Source: Varroa destructor (lineage: Eukaryota; Arthropoda; Arachnida; Mesostigmata; Varroidae). Taken from it: a DNA stretch of 64,000 nucleotides. A program made the position numbers and the translations under genes. This document shows positions 11,788-24,283 of this stretch, piece after piece. The notes beneath the pieces are model-generated. The model did not search any database. It saw nothing but the letters and a program-made list of their open reading frames with translations, and had not been told where the DNA came from. The DNA is taken from assembly GCF_002443255.2 (NCBI RefSeq), contig NW_019211456.1, positions 22,685,061-22,749,060 on the forward strand. The letters are read 5' to 3'. Position 1 is the first letter of the stretch, and every line of letters begins with the position of its first letter.

Positions 11788-14170
11788 CACCGCCGGTACT
11801 AGTGGTAGCAGCAGCCATGGCGCTGATGGCGATGAAACCAGTCGTGGCCGGAGAGCTGGTGCGACCGTTTGAGGAACGGGACTAGTGTGGATGAAACAAC
11901 AGAGATAGAAAGAAAGAGCCAATGAGACCCGCAGTCTATTGCGCGCGTAGACGTTATAAATACCAATGATGAGATCTAAATGTCGGAATGGCACCCGTGT
12001 GACTTCTCAGCGTGTCCTCTGTTTTTCATTTGGGCATTGAATCGATTTCGACCAAGATACACGCGGGCAAGTTAGCTTGGTTCGTGGGCGTATTGCAGCA
12101 CAGTTCCAAATTGTTCTATACATGGATAATTTTTATGTTAGGTGAATGATATGAATTTTAAACAAATGTCTGAACAACTTTTCATGTACAGATACGTAGA
12201 CAAGTATACACCAGCTTAAACGTACAGTCGTACATACTAACCCACAGAAATGTGGATATCCCAGTTGAGTGAAATACAGCCATCTACACGTCCCCGCCTA
12301 ACACAGCGACACAATCATACTGATACTCACACAACGGTAATTGCAACGAGCGCCAAGAAACAAAAATTAGACCCACATTTTGCTCACATCAGTATCGGCC
12401 TCGACTGGGCTGTTTTCGGCTCGCCGTGGCCGTGCGTCTAGGTACGCGACTGTGCCCGGTGGCATGGGCCTTCCTCCAAGCCACATTCGACAAGACTCGT
12501 GAGGCACTTCCCTAGCTGTCTGATGAATTTTAGACCCACGAGTAGTGGCTGTGAGCTCACAGAAGATTGTAAGAAAGAAGCGTTTTACAATAGAAAAGAG
12601 TGCAGTGACGCGCAATAATGGTTAGCTCTGGTATCCACTTGTGTTTACGTGCGCTAGCTTGCCCCCTTGCTGACTGCTCTGTTTAGTCGAAACAATGTAG
12701 CTAAATACAATCCATCCATTCACACAGGAGTCGGTAATTTTCATAGGGGTATTATGAGATGACGGGGAAGGAGAATGAGCTTTTCTTATTTTTCACGAGT
12801 AACGATGAACCAGAAGTTCGAACAGCAGAACATCTGGTAGAAGGATTCATCCTGCTTCCTACAGAGGCAGGAATCATCCACCATATACGAGCAGTGACAG
12901 TGTCCTGTACGAACCACCTTTTCTCTTATAAATGTAACTTGCAAAAAACGCAAGCCGGCCATGAAAAACGGACGATACGAAGCTTTCATTCAAACTCACG
13001 AGGTTTGAGGTTAAAAAAAAAAAGAACTTCCTGTGGTATTACATAATGCCTATAATTTCATGACGATGATCCATCTAGACGATTTGCCAATGAAAAACGA
13101 AGATGAAGGTATTCCTTTCTTGCTTGGCGGGGTAGTGGGGAGCTTTTCGTAACACTAGGATATTTATCTGGGGGCTGTACGAGAAAGAACTGATTGCAAG
13201 CTATCTGCTTGTTCTCGCGTATTCATCTCGGATTTGAACAATAAGCGAAAACATTCTAAACAGCCTATTGTCCGTTAAAGACAATGTAAATGTTTAAGGG
13301 TGTTAATAGCAGTTCGTTGTAGATTAATGTTTCTATACGTGCTTCATCTGTCCTGAAGCCTTTGTTCGTACGCCCCCACCCGACCTTCGCTGGAGAAGAT
13401 TTTCATATATTGCCTGCATTATGTAAACTCAATAGAGAAATCTCCCTCTAGGATATAAAGCATACGGCAACTGAAATGTCATTTCCTTTTGGGATCCAGC
13501 AAGGCGTTGGATATGCTTCGACTGATGGTAAACTAGCAGACTTAGAATGCAAATGGTGCTAAATCAGAAACGTGCAGATATTCTGGCACAACATTAAAAA
13601 ACCGTCTAGACTAACGTCTAGACTAATCCCCATTTGCAGCAGAGCTTTAGACGCCAATATAGTTTTAATATTCTCTATATAAGTTAGTTCTTAAACGGTC
13701 AAAAATAATACATTGTGTTAAAATAAATCTTTTGAGTTTCCATCTCAGGACTGCCGTTTAGCATAGCATCAGACAGCGAGATATGGTAATATAATGTATT
13801 GGCAGGGGTTTTCTTCACCGACATTTACTTTAGATTAAGTAACCTAATCTTCTGATGATATATGATAAAGCAAATGAATTATCATAAGAAGTCAGCGTGA
13901 CAGACACATTTTGCTGCGAAAATGATTACAGACATGAAATTAACTAATTTTGGAGCGGCAAAGTTACGCAGTGGTATAAAAAAATCATTGTGTAATTTTT
14001 GCCCCCTTAACCAGGCATTTTATATTCTTCCGCTAATACGGCCTTCATGGAACCTTTTTTAGTGGTAGATATAGCTGATCTGAGATGTTGTCGATGACAT
14101 CATGCAGCGAGCAGATCTAAGTGAGTTAAAACAAAAGTAAAATATATATACTTTCACGTAGATCAAAGGT
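11788..14170. other. No gene supported
   Basis: The GC-rich island fades out by about 12000. Further on there is a 95-codon ATG frame at 12759-13046, which I reject as a gene, and a 12-bp tandem duplication at 13603-13626. The rest is A+T-rich and closed. Confidence 0.5.
13603..13626. repeat. Perfect 12-bp tandem duplication
   Basis: The unit CGTCTAGACTAA occurs twice head to tail. Each copy contains the 8-bp palindrome GTCTAGAC, so the pair can also pair with itself. It may be a replication-slippage product or a paired binding site. Confidence 0.9.
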
Positions 14171-14641
14171 TTAATACAACAGAAAAATAAGTATATAGGG
14201 TAAAACGCATTTATCAAAAATCGAAATAATGGCTACGGTGTTTGTAGAGAATAGTATCCATTTTCCATACGACTCTGCCAGTTCAATCCATTGCTCGTGC
14301 TTCAATCGGGTCATTTGAACGCAGCGGATAACGAATCTAGTCATCAAAATACTCATCAACGTCTGCGTTATCAACAAAACATGGCTTACTCGAAGAATCC
14401 TACAAGGAGGCCTAACAGAACAAGCTAAAGTTGAACTCCTGTAAAAGTCACGATTTCGTGCAAAGGTATCATGCCTTCCACCTCCGTTAGTCATCATCGT
14501 CCAGTTTGGATTTACAAAGACTGCTCGGCAGCAAATGTCATCGGACGTTATCAGAAAAGAATCCGCACAACAAAGCTGCGGGATGTCTTTCATACAGCTG
14601 AACACGGATAATAATAATAATAATGTAGCGCAAAAAATCAT
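14171..14641 (-). CDS. Unidentified ORF, 156 codons, hydrophobic ends
   Basis: A complete ATG-to-TAA frame, the second longest ORF in the window. It opens with a signal-peptide-like start (MIFCATLLLLLSVFSC), whose Leu run is encoded by a TTA microsatellite. A Cys-containing middle follows, then a hydrophobic stretch (VLLITQTLMSILM), a polar patch (RLKHEQWIELAESYGKW) and a hydrophobic C-terminus (VLPYILIFLLY). A strong internal acceptor (TTTAGCTTGTTCTGTTAG) and a GTAAGC donor suggest that only part may be coding. No family recognised. Confidence 0.25.
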   Translation of the reverse strand: MIFCATLLLLLSVFSCMKDIPQLCCADSFLITSDDICCRAVFVNPNWTMMTNGGGRHDTFARNRDFYRSSTLACSVRPPCRILRVSHVLLITQTLMSILMTRFVIRCVQMTRLKHEQWIELAESYGKWILFSTNTVAIISIFDKCVLPYILIFLLY

Positions 14642-15456
14642 GTATCTATAGAGTTGTCAAGTATTGCAATGAATGTTAGTGTTTGAGAAGGGTCTTCCGA
14701 GGTGGCGCAGCTGCGGGACGCACGTACGCCTGAGGGCGGACCAGGCCCAACCCTCTGCCGTATTGATGAACACGACCATTTTTAAAGCCAGTTTTCTTAT
14801 ACCTAGGGCAGTTAATTACCTGTAATGAGATTATTTAATGCTAGAGCTTTCATCTCTTGCGCAGCTTGAATTGAAAAGATTCAAAACAAACCCTCCAATA
14901 TATCCAACGGGTCCAATAGACGTAACAGACAAATTTTAGCTCCTGTCTTTAACTAAACATTAAGGTAATTAATAAGACACAGTTAAGAACAGTATGCGGT
15001 ACTGTGACTAAAGCAACAACCTGCCACAAGTTACCAAATGAGTAAGTAAATACGTCCATTCATTTCTACTATTGCGTATATGCTATTTATGGAAATTAGT
15101 TGAATTAGATAATTAAAAGATCGACATTTAGTGTATGCGTACATGTAGATGCTTCTATTGTTTTGCAATATATAGTGCAACAATAGTAGTAGCATTGTAA
15201 CTACCTCACAATGATTTGTACATGGAAAAAATTCGAACGGAATAGGCCAGACTTCGCCGTCTGACGCTATTGTGTTTTCATACGCGCGGACACGCGAACA
15301 TCACATTGGTGTTCATCAGCAGCGGCGGCTGCACCCGTCCAACATTTGACAGTCGTACATTATCTGGTGCCGGTTTTATACAACCGCGTATAGGGAGAGA
15401 TAGGTGTACCTGGGCGACATATCTTTGGCTACAAATCTGAAGGGAAAATTGTTCAC

Positions 15457-15490
<34 letters not shown>
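15457..15490. repeat. (TTG)n microsatellite, 34 nt
   Basis: Eleven perfect TTG units plus one base, read directly from the sequence. Confidence 0.97.
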
Positions 15491-15703
15491 AACGTATAGC
15501 ACTCACTGCCACTGAAAAGCCACCACAAGCTCAATTTTGCCCTGCAATGCCACCTACCTTTTCTGAAAATGTCTACTAAATGTGCTCTTTTCTTTTTGCG
15601 AGGTCGGATTTCGTTCCGAAATTTCTTCGATCTTTAACAGTTTCATGGTTGAAACTGAAGCTCTCGTACTTGTGGTGCCGTGCTATCAGGCAAGCATTAA
15701 AAG

Positions 15704-16014
15704 TCAATAGCGCCACAACAAGTCACGACACGACTCTGTCCTATGATCTATTCGTAGTGCTGCTGCTGCTGCTGCCGCTGCCGAGCTGATATCCCCCATC
15801 CTTGACAGGAGATATTGTTGTCTTCCGATCGCGCACGAAACACACAGCATCAGTACGGTGACTGAGACAACAAACGTACACATCCACATGTGAAACATTA
15901 ACCACAGGGTGTCTGAGTAGCCCTCCAGGCCAACAGCCAGCGCAAAAGAACGAAGTTGCTTTCGGACGTATACACTAACTATAATAGCGAACAAATGCTG
16001 AACACGGGCTCTCG
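15704..16014 (-). CDS. Candidate (terminal?) exon, transmembrane then poly-Ala tail
   Basis: The acceptor ACCCGATTTCAG opens a frame that runs to a TGA. After two bases it reads RARVQHLFAIIVSVYVRKQL, then an amphipathic stretch, then a hydrophobic segment (LWLMFHMWMCTFVVSVTVLM continuing LCVSC) followed by basic residues, the usual sign of a membrane helix with a cytoplasmic end. The tail carries an eight-residue Ala run encoded by the GCA/GCG repeat. It may end here or splice out at a weak GTACTG site within the helix. Its entry phase (1) fits the exit phase of the candidate at 18621-18720. No family recognised. Confidence 0.3.
15758..15783. repeat. Imperfect (GCT)n repeat
   Basis: GCT/GCC units on the plus strand. 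Read on the minus strand they encode the poly-Ala tail of the candidate exon 15704-16014. Confidence 0.9.
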
Positions 16015-18620
16015 CTGAAATCGGGTTTGAGTATGTGTACCGTGTATGTACCTTATTTAAAGTACGAACAGGTAAAATACATATAACGTTTTATATCAAG
16101 GAGATTGTATTTTATCTGACGGTCCTGATTCAGCTGACATTTTGGCTCCATCATACTAGTCAATAAACTAACAATACGATAAAAAAAAAACAGGCTGACC
16201 CCACCAGCGACAAGACGGCTGTCAGAATGAGACAAACTTATCGACAAGTCATCCACAATACTCGTGACTAAAGCCAGAGAGGCACGAAATATATTGCTGG
16301 AAATCCACACGGTAAACTACAATGGAATCAGATGCGTTCGGCTCTAAACTACTCGCCTGCTAAGATATGAGTGAGATCATCAGATGTGCCATTAGAAATC
16401 TCTCATAACTCAAAGCAGTCTTTTCGAAACGATAACTGTAACCGCATGTAAGACTTTGGAAAGCGCTATTGCCAAAGGCCGGCAATATACGGCTGCCGTG
16501 CCGTGCTGTGCCGCACCATGGGTCTGTTGGAGAGTCTAGTTAAATCTAGCAACCTACTTACCTTAACCAAGCATGTCTCTCAAAAGATCAATCTGAGAGC
16601 TGATTTGAAACAACATATTATTCTATCGGATTAGTCATGTTTTAGCTAACACTTATTCAGTTTATCAAGTACTAATGTGATCAACTGAATTCTGTACAGC
16701 TTTGCCTATGTCCGACTACATTCGGTGGTCCCTCTTCACTTTCACCTCGAACCGCTTGGCTTTCCTAAAAATGTTGTGGAGCTCACCGGGGCTTGTGCTT
16801 GTTTTTATACAAGAGTTCAAGGGTCTAAGAAGCACAATGTATCTGTATTTTGATCAGATTGAACGAGCTTCGTCTGATTGCGCGACCATGTTGAAACCAG
16901 ATGAGGGAAGGGGGTAAATGGCCAGCGAAGATTTCTTTTATCATCGAACCGCACAGGGCGAGGTGCGTCCGAAAGCCTAGTAAGAGATCGCAATTTTTAT
17001 CATAGAGTCATTATTGGCTAAATCCTAGGCTTATTGATTGCAGTGCGGTGCCTTGTAATATGTTTGTATTTGAAAAAAACGTTTAGAAAGGTTGGTTTCC
17101 CGTAGCACCGATTATCTACAATGCCACCCTTAACTGTATTCGAGCGGAGACGTTTAAGAAAATTCAATTATGAGTTGTTTAATTAGCCGACGGAGCTCCC
17201 TTCGACGTTGGCGGCTACGAGGAGTGGCAACGATATCATCCATTTACCACGTAGCCGTTCCGTTATCGCGCGTCCGCTGCGTCAACCAACCAAGTTGACT
17301 GGACGTTTCCGTGCTGCGTAGATGGATGAACGGTAGCATTTCTCGCTTCGGTATTCTTTCAGGCCAAACATATGGCAATATAGTCATAGAGGAAATGGCA
17401 TGCCCTAATTCAACCCATGTTAGACAGCACAAACTGTAGTCACCAGTCCACTATGCTCAATGTAGAGATTAAAGCCAGACGTGTTTAAGCGTCGATAGTT
17501 TTGGCCACCTTCTGGGTGGATTAATGTCGCCGTTGTTATGGAGACAGGTGGACGTTTTGCAGATCTCAATGTGACGACGCATATAAAGGGTAAACAAAAA
17601 TCACTGCACAGTAAACGAACCTTCATTTCACACTTGTCAAGTAACAGAAAGTTATTGCAGTACATTTGCAAATATAAACATCACAATATATGATATTATT
17701 TTATAACGCCATAGGGTTAGCATATGTCTGAACGTAATGGCTACAAAAAATAGCTATTGCAACTATACAAGCTAAATGATTGGGACAAAAATGTTCAATT
17801 TATACCAAAAATGTAATATTACTTGAGGATGTACCAGAGAAGAAATGATAGAAGATATGGCAGATAGAAGAAATGGCAGGATGCGGCCAGGTGTTAACAC
17901 TTAAATGTAGAATCCGCTAAATGTAGAATTTGAAAATGGAGCGGAAACACTTTGAACGATGGGTTCGTGGTTTTCACGTCTTTTAATTCGCTTTTCTCTA
18001 AAGCTTTTTTTTGGACGTTTATAGTCAATCTCATACATGGGGAGGGCAATTGGCGTAGGCTTCAGGCAACATTCGCGGACTGTCACCTGACGCTCTTTGT
18101 ATGAGACGTTACTGGGGCTTCTGAATTCTAGAACCGTAAACATAATAGCTAACAGCTACGTTTTTCTATCACCGCTAAAATAAGAGGTTACGCAGCTCGA
18201 TAAATTATATAAGACACGTTGAGCTGTTTGACAACGATTCGTATCTATTTAGACAGAAAGACTTTACAACGACTTTGACGACTACGCTTGATCCATAAGC
18301 CTGTTAGCATCGAATCTGGAACAAACGGAAATATTCAGTTAGAGAAATACACAAAGATATATATGACATTTCTAAGAAGTATAATAAGATATCGATTGAT
18401 TATTTGAACAAGACGAGCAGAGGTTAAGAAATTGCACTCCCAAAACACATTACTATAATGTTAAACCGGTATAATTCTGCAGTAAAATTAACAGCAGACA
18501 ATCTCTCTCAAAGACTGCAATATTTACTTTTGCTTAATCCGTCCTATTAAGATGCTCAAACTGTCAAAAGATGATTTAGCGAAAAGCCCCTTCCCTGTAA
18601 AAGGCGCTCCACGGACTTAC
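16015..18620. other. Probable intron/intergenic DNA
   Basis: No convincing exon. A perfect donor-like AAG|GTAAGT occurs on the minus strand near 16555, but the sequence before it is closed in all frames. Open frames at 17244-17671 lack splice pairs. Confidence 0.5.
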
Positions 18621-18720
18621 CTTTCTTTCCCACTTCGGGTGACGGGCCACCGCTTATTTTCGATTTCCGGCATTTACCGATGCCTGATATATGGTGTTGC
18701 TTTGCATGCGCAAACGTGTC
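18621..18720 (-). CDS. Candidate internal exon, 33 codons, phase 0/1
   Basis: The acceptor ATTCGTTCTTAATAG and the perfect donor AAG|GTAAGT bracket 100 nt. Phase 0 is the only open frame; both others hit stops. The peptide contains HHISGIGKCRKSKISGGPSP and ends EVGKK. It is basic and Gly/Ser/Pro-containing, plausible for a cytoplasmic loop or linker. Its exit phase (1) matches the entry phase of the hydrophobic candidate at 15704-16014 downstream on the same strand, and its entry phase matches the exit phase of 20830-20957. Shared membership of one gene is inference only. Confidence 0.35.
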
Positions 18721-19034
18721 CTATTAAGAACGAATGATGACCGTTGTGGCGCTGGCATTATTCGTTGCAATATTTTTTGCACCTAGTTATTCTTGAAGCT
18801 GACCCCGATTTCATCGGATGCAAAACATGTTGTGTTTGTCCTAGATAACTTAGTGTCTCGTTATACAGTTTGTGCCTATGAGAGTTAACCAGTTGAAAGA
18901 TGACACTCCGCTCTTCCAAAGTTCAATCAAGTTTGCCATGGATATAATAGTGGATAATTATGATGAGTGCGTTAGATGTACAGCTTGCTCCATGCCTACA
19001 TATCTATTATGTTACATGAGCAAAAAAGTCATTA

Positions 19035-19098
<64 letters not shown>
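19035..19098. repeat. (TAG)n microsatellite, 64 nt
   Basis: About 21 perfect TAG units, the longest pure trinucleotide array in the window. In one plus frame it reads as poly-Val, which is an artefact of the repeat. Length polymorphism is expected. Confidence 0.98.
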
Positions 19099-19099
<1 letters not shown>

Positions 19100-20829
19100 A
19101 TTACATCATTAGGGGGAGCTAAGTTTTGCTTTAATTGATGGGCGACCGTGAGGCTAGATTTATACCTTGTTGTTTCCTGTATATTTCAAATGAAGCACGA
19201 TTAGATTCATATACATTTCCTGACGCCAAAATAAGCTTACTAAACTCTACTAGTTTCGTTATTGGTTTTATTATTATCATTAGAATGGGCGACAGTGATC
19301 GATGTCGATGCGCGGCTCTCGTTTCCTTAGCAGCGGCGTCACTATCTCGGAGCTACTATTTACTAGCACGCCGGAACGTTCAATAGACGAACGGTTGAAT
19401 AGACGCTGAACGCCCACTGCAGAGAACTGTAAAGAAGTTACCGAAAACTTACTATACTACAAACTCTATATTCAGTGTGTATATAAACATTTACGATGCC
19501 TTAAGCGATATTTTAATATAAAGTACTCATTGGAAATTCACCTAATTAAATTCGTTTGCTCGTAAGTATTAGTAAAGGTTATCGCACATGGCCTGTGCCT
19601 TGACGCCTGAGAGTTGTTCATAAAGAATAATAGTGCCATGGTTAGCTGATGGCGCCATCCTTTGGCCGACCGGTTGGTTAATGCCTATGCCATCTATATC
19701 CACTAGAAAGCACAAAAGGTTTGGCTATCCGTCTACTAACCCAGACATAAAAAAGTAACACAGCGATTAGCTGTACACATGGCTCGACGTTATTGAAAGC
19801 ATTAGGATGTCCAATTTGAGCATTAGCGTTTATATAGAAAGCAAATGTTATGGTAAAACTGTAATGATAATTGGATCATCTGTGATGTTAGGATTTCAAA
19901 AGAGCCTTCGAAGGAGTTTTCGCCTAGCAACCGTTATTCGTTTGTGGAGAGCATTTGGAATTGACCGTTAGCGGAACGAGCGTATTAAACGATCGTGCGC
20001 GGAACTAGGCAAGAATAAGAGCGGGTCGTTTAATGAGGAAGGATGCAGATCACCCGGCCAAGTCATTGGTCGGCGCATTTCGACACTGTTTGCCGCCTAC
20101 TTATTGAACCAAACAAAGGGTCAAAATTTTCAACTCTCTGTTGAAATCGACGAGAATATTAGAGAAAACAGGCGTTAGCGTCACTTAGCTTAGGAAATCA
20201 AAGAAACGTTGTGGACCACGGCATACGTATGACACGACGTTTAGGAAAGTTACGTAGACATCGTTCTCTGGGAAACACTTTCCCTTTTGTTTTTTTTTGT
20301 TCTGTCCCCTTTGGCCCTGAATCAAGAATAACTGTCCATGAACAAAATGCATTTAGAAGACAAATAAAAGAGAGAAATTGAATGAATTGAACACTACCGG
20401 CGAAGGTTGGTTACTTCATTGGTTTGCGTACTCTATATATGCATATATAGCTTAAGTATTAAGGTCGTGTCAATTAATAGTTCGCTACTTCATAACTGAG
20501 CTTAGCAGATCTCGTACTCTATAAGTGACCCCCAACAACTCGACGAAGAGATATTAAGCAGCAGCGACTTATTCACTACATTTAAGGCGTTCAGGGTGTT
20601 CCTTTCTTGCCGTAACTCCAAATGTCTCTGGCTTGATTTGAATGCAGATATTATACTATGACAAGCACGTCTTGGTTGGGATTTCGATGACCTCTTACGG
20701 CTCTTAACAATTGAACGCAGCCGTTCATCTCGCCATCCTTATTTAACTCTATTTAGGATTCAGCAGCATCAGTGCGTTCAATAATGGCAGCTTCACTTGA
20801 ACTCCAGCTAAATACGAGTCGTCACTCAC

Positions 20830-20957
20830 AGCAGGCGACACCACGTTGCGAAGCAAAGCATCACTAATGGTACACCAACTCATAATAATGATAACAGTTC
20901 GTCGAAGAACGGTACATAAACGTATCGACTTCAGAGCTTCGACGAAATGTCCTTCGA
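20830..20957 (-). CDS. Candidate exon before a GTGAGT donor
   Basis: An open frame of 42 codons ends at CCTGCT|GTGAGT, a strong donor. The peptide includes ALKSIRLCTVLRRTVIIIMS and then WCTISDALLRNVVSPA, with a short hydrophobic patch (VIIIMSW). The proposed acceptor (GCATGTAG) has little pyrimidine tract, so the 5' boundary is doubtful. Just upstream on the same strand, in another frame, an ATG frame reads MLAALLLSPPLSVAWNSS, which resembles a signal peptide but stops after 21 codons. Confidence 0.2.
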
Positions 20958-22033
20958 CTACATGCAATCCGAACTATTCCATGCCACCGAGAGCGGCGGC
21001 GACAACAGCAGAGCGGCCAGCATAATAATAAAAATTGACAATAAATAGACGACACCGTTTTTATTATCATTATGCCCTCATAAACGAGTGGACAATCTCC
21101 GACGATAGCTTCTCGTCTGCAGATAACGTCCGTACAGCCGACGCTAATCCGAAAAACACCGTCAGTCAGGAGAAAACCAGCGGATCCGGTAGGTCTCAGT
21201 GCCGCGTAGACCAGAAGTCCCTTTTCTCACACATTGAGACGTTCGATAGGATAGCAACGCCTGGATCGGCCAGACATTGACCGTGGCCCGTAATGCTATT
21301 ACTGCTACTGATGTTGTTGCCTCCTATACCCTTTCACGCTCTCATATTTATAGCGACATAACGACGATGCGGGGGACGCGTTTGCTATAGCCAGTACCTG
21401 ATTCGGCCCTTTTTTTTATTGGTTTTCAATGAGATATGGGTGAAGGGTACACTTGAGAGCTTATCAAATACGTCCACGTATTCTCCCATGTGCTCCGGTC
21501 TGCTCGGCGCTGCTAGTACTTGACGATTAGCGTATAACTAAATAAATACAAATAGCAGCATGAATGGCCACATAGTGTGAAAGAATGGTGCTAGCATCAT
21601 GTAAGAATTAACCTGTATTAATATACTTGATAGTAACACAAATAACCTTGAGTGTTAGAGAGAGTAACGTCTTATCTATCTTGATTCAAGAACAGACATA
21701 GCAAAGTAGATTCATTGTAAAAACCGTTTGATTCAATTGATCATCTCTTTGCAAGGATAGTTTTCTATAGACTCATGTCTCGGTGTGCTATTCCGACCGT
21801 TAACGTATCCCAAACCGATCCCAAATGTCAGTGTCTTTTTTGTGGCGACAAGCCTCCAATGTGGAACTAGGAAGTTCGTATGTCACGTTCTTACGCCGTC
21901 CGGGACACGCTGATGCATGTAGTTAGATTGATGAAAAGTTTAGTCCCATTTTCTCTAGGCACTGTTTGATTGTCGAGGGCTTTTATAGCTTTCCGATCAG
22001 TTTAATTTAGAATTTAAGGTTCGCTCAACTTAC

Positions 22034-22107
22034 GATAGATCAAATACATTCAACTTTCGGACACTATCCGAGTCAAGCCTTTGTTGAGGGTGCTTTTTTT
22101 GGCCGTA
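22034..22107 (-). CDS. Candidate internal exon, 24 codons, phase 0/2
   Basis: The acceptor TAACTTTCCTTCAG is followed by a 74-nt open stretch and a GTAAGT donor. The peptide starts YGQKKHPQQRLDSDSVRKLN and ends VFDL. It is highly charged and reads like ordinary protein rather than low-complexity translation. The frame stays open upstream as far as a second acceptor (GAGTTTACAG), so the exon could be about 20 nt longer. No homologue recognised. Confidence 0.33.
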
Positions 22108-23506
22108 CTGAAGGAAAGTTACCCCATTAGTGCCTGTAAACTCAGAATTTTTATTTTATATTTTATTTTAAAACCGAATTTCACATTTGTATAGGAAACC
22201 AAAATAATAAATTCTCGCGTCTGATTCTCGGCCACTTTTATTACTAAAGACAAAACAAACAATCAAAAAGTACATGATATATAGTTATGCAATACTATTT
22301 GTTCACTCTTTCTTCATCAATTGATATTGGCTGCAGAACGTAGAACTGGAACTTCTCTACTTTGCTTATGTATTCAATGGAGTTCGAAATATATTCGATC
22401 TAATAGCAGACTGCGATTAAAAAATCATATTTCGCGCTATGATGCAATGTATATCGCTACCGATTATAAGAAAAAGACCCGTTTCATTAAAAACAATTCT
22501 GGACTTCGTATCGAGTTGTTTCATGCTGACGTAGCCGTAAGGATTGTTTATAGTTAAATTGATACCTGTACCTAATTTAATTTCATACTGGATAGTCGGA
22601 GAGACCGCCGAGTAGAGTCTATAAACAGCGAAAATATCTAACTAAGAATCGTCCGTCTACGTTCCCATGTCTATAGCCATCCCTGGTGCTATTTTTTTTT
22701 TTATTTTTATTAACGGTTCAAACAATATTTCATGATCCAAGCGCAAAAATTTCGGTTTACTTTCTCGTTCTTCACTCGTCCACCATTTGGCATGACGTGC
22801 CATAACTTTTTCCAACACCTGACGTGTGCTTTCCAAGCTGTCATTTATGTATCGTGCTATTGCACGTTGTCTTGGCACCTGCATTGACGCTGTTGATCAT
22901 ATGACTACAAATAGTAGCAAAGTGCAATGCAGAAGTTAGAGCACAGAATGAACATTGAAAAAAAACAGAGAAGATGAAATACATAATAACAAATACCGCT
23001 AGCAGATCCATATTATTAGCGTCGTCAGCAACGGCAGAAGCGTCAACATCGATGCCAGTGCCAACATACAAAATATTCCTCTTTCGACGAAAAAGTCATA
23101 TTTCGTCTGCTCTTTAATGCCGCCATCGTAGCTATAGTAGTGGTAGCAGTTATAATGATACGAAGGTAGACAGGCGTGTCGTGGAAGAAGATACAGCTTG
23201 CGAAAAGGGAGATGTCACTGTTTACTGGCTTTTTGTTATGCCGCTGAGACGCACATGACTCAATGACACAGCGCACACACATACCGAACAGGCACAAGCA
23301 CATAGGAACAGATATCTGAGCACCTCAAATGGGCTGGGACGAAGAGAGTTCACAGCGTTTCACTGTTGAATGCGCATACATAACAACAAACACGTCTACT
23401 GTGGCGCCATGGCTAACGGAGACGTGACGACGCCGCCGTTAGCTTCACCTGAAAGGTAGGTGATAAAGACAGCATATAGATAGAGTTGGGTCGCAAGCCT
23501 ACTGCA

Positions 23507-24283
23507 TTACGGATGAGATGGCGGACCGTAATCCACAGTAGCCGACGCCCGCTGCCCTCTCAGCAACGGCGGCCCTACATGAGCTATGCGATAGAGGCAA
23601 CGGCGAAATCTCATACGCAAGTGACCGCTGCAATAACAACGGGAAATGTTTATGTCAAAAATGATCAGCTGGCCTCTCCGCCTTCCTTCCGTCGCCATTG
23701 TTATCGTCGATAGCGCTGTTGTCACCATAACCACGATCACCTTTACTAACAACAATAACAGCCACCGTGGAAGCCATAACGGCATGAACTGAAAAGCCAA
23801 GTTCACAACCGGCGTTGAAATCACGACTACAACATTACGCCAATACGAATATTCAGTAGCGACAAATGACGAATGCTGTGAGAGAAAAGACAGTGAACGG
23901 CAATGGCGCCGCCAAGAAAAATACCGCAACGAAAGAAAGGAACCGAAATAAAAAAACTGAATATCGTCATTTGCAGCCGAATCGAGATTCAGTACATTTC
24001 GATTCCCCACCTCAATTTTGTTCGTTCGTTCGTTCGCATGAAGACGTACGCGCGTCTCACTGTCGCCGTGACGTCTTTGCGCTATATCGAATGAGATAGA
24101 CTCTAGGGAAGATAAATGCAGAAAAGTGGATTTCAGGTGGTCGCCAGCGTTATTAGGAACTTTGCCAATCGAAGATAAGGTTGAACGGCGAAAATGAGAA
24201 TGGGCATGGTTGAATAGAAAAATGTGTAGGTCACTTCTGTGTCCTGAAGTGGGCCGTATATGATCAATAGTAAGTGTATGCAT
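23507..24283 (-). CDS. Longest ORF in the window, 258 codons, function unknown
   Basis: A complete ATG-to-TAA frame of 777 nt, clearly longer than anything expected in DNA with this stop frequency. The first half is Ser/His/Arg-rich (MHTLTIDHIRPTSGHRSDLH at the start). A central hydrophobic segment (FMPLWLPRWLLLLLVKVIVV) could span a membrane, and the C-terminal part is Arg-rich with several Cys. Parts of the plus strand are open too, which points to locally raised GC content. A strong acceptor (CACCTACCTTTCAG) lies just downstream on the minus strand at about 23447. It could be a single-exon gene, a large exon or a compositional accident. Confidence 0.28.
   Translation of the reverse strand: MHTLTIDHIRPTSGHRSDLHIFLFNHAHSHFRRSTLSSIGKVPNNAGDHLKSTFLHLSSLESISFDIAQRRHGDSETRVRLHANERTNKIEVGNRNVLNLDSAANDDIQFFYFGSFLSLRYFSWRRHCRSLSFLSQHSSFVATEYSYWRNVVVVISTPVVNLAFQFMPLWLPRWLLLLLVKVIVVMVTTALSTITMATEGRRRGQLIIFDINISRCYCSGHLRMRFRRCLYRIAHVGPPLLRGQRASATVDYGPPSHP

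Noticed and set aside
12759..13046. 95-codon ATG ORF (starts MTGKENELFLFFTSNDEPEV)
   Set aside because: No splice or promoter support, the minus strand is also open, and no recognisable domain.
14697..14760. tRNA-like stretch (GGTGGCGCAGCTGCGG and a CGCC/GGCG pairing)
   Set aside because: There is no B box and no proper 7-nt anticodon loop. At best it is a decayed tRNA-derived SINE.
16555..16640. Perfect AAG|GTAAGT donor on the minus strand
   Set aside because: All frames between the nearest acceptor and this donor contain stops, so no coding exon can be proposed.
18872..19138. 88-codon ORF with a long poly-Val run
   Set aside because: Produced by translating the (TAG)n microsatellite.
20934..21022. 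Signal-peptide-like minus-strand frame MLAALLLSPPLSVAWNSS
   Set aside because: Stops after 21 codons and has no convincing donor before the stop.
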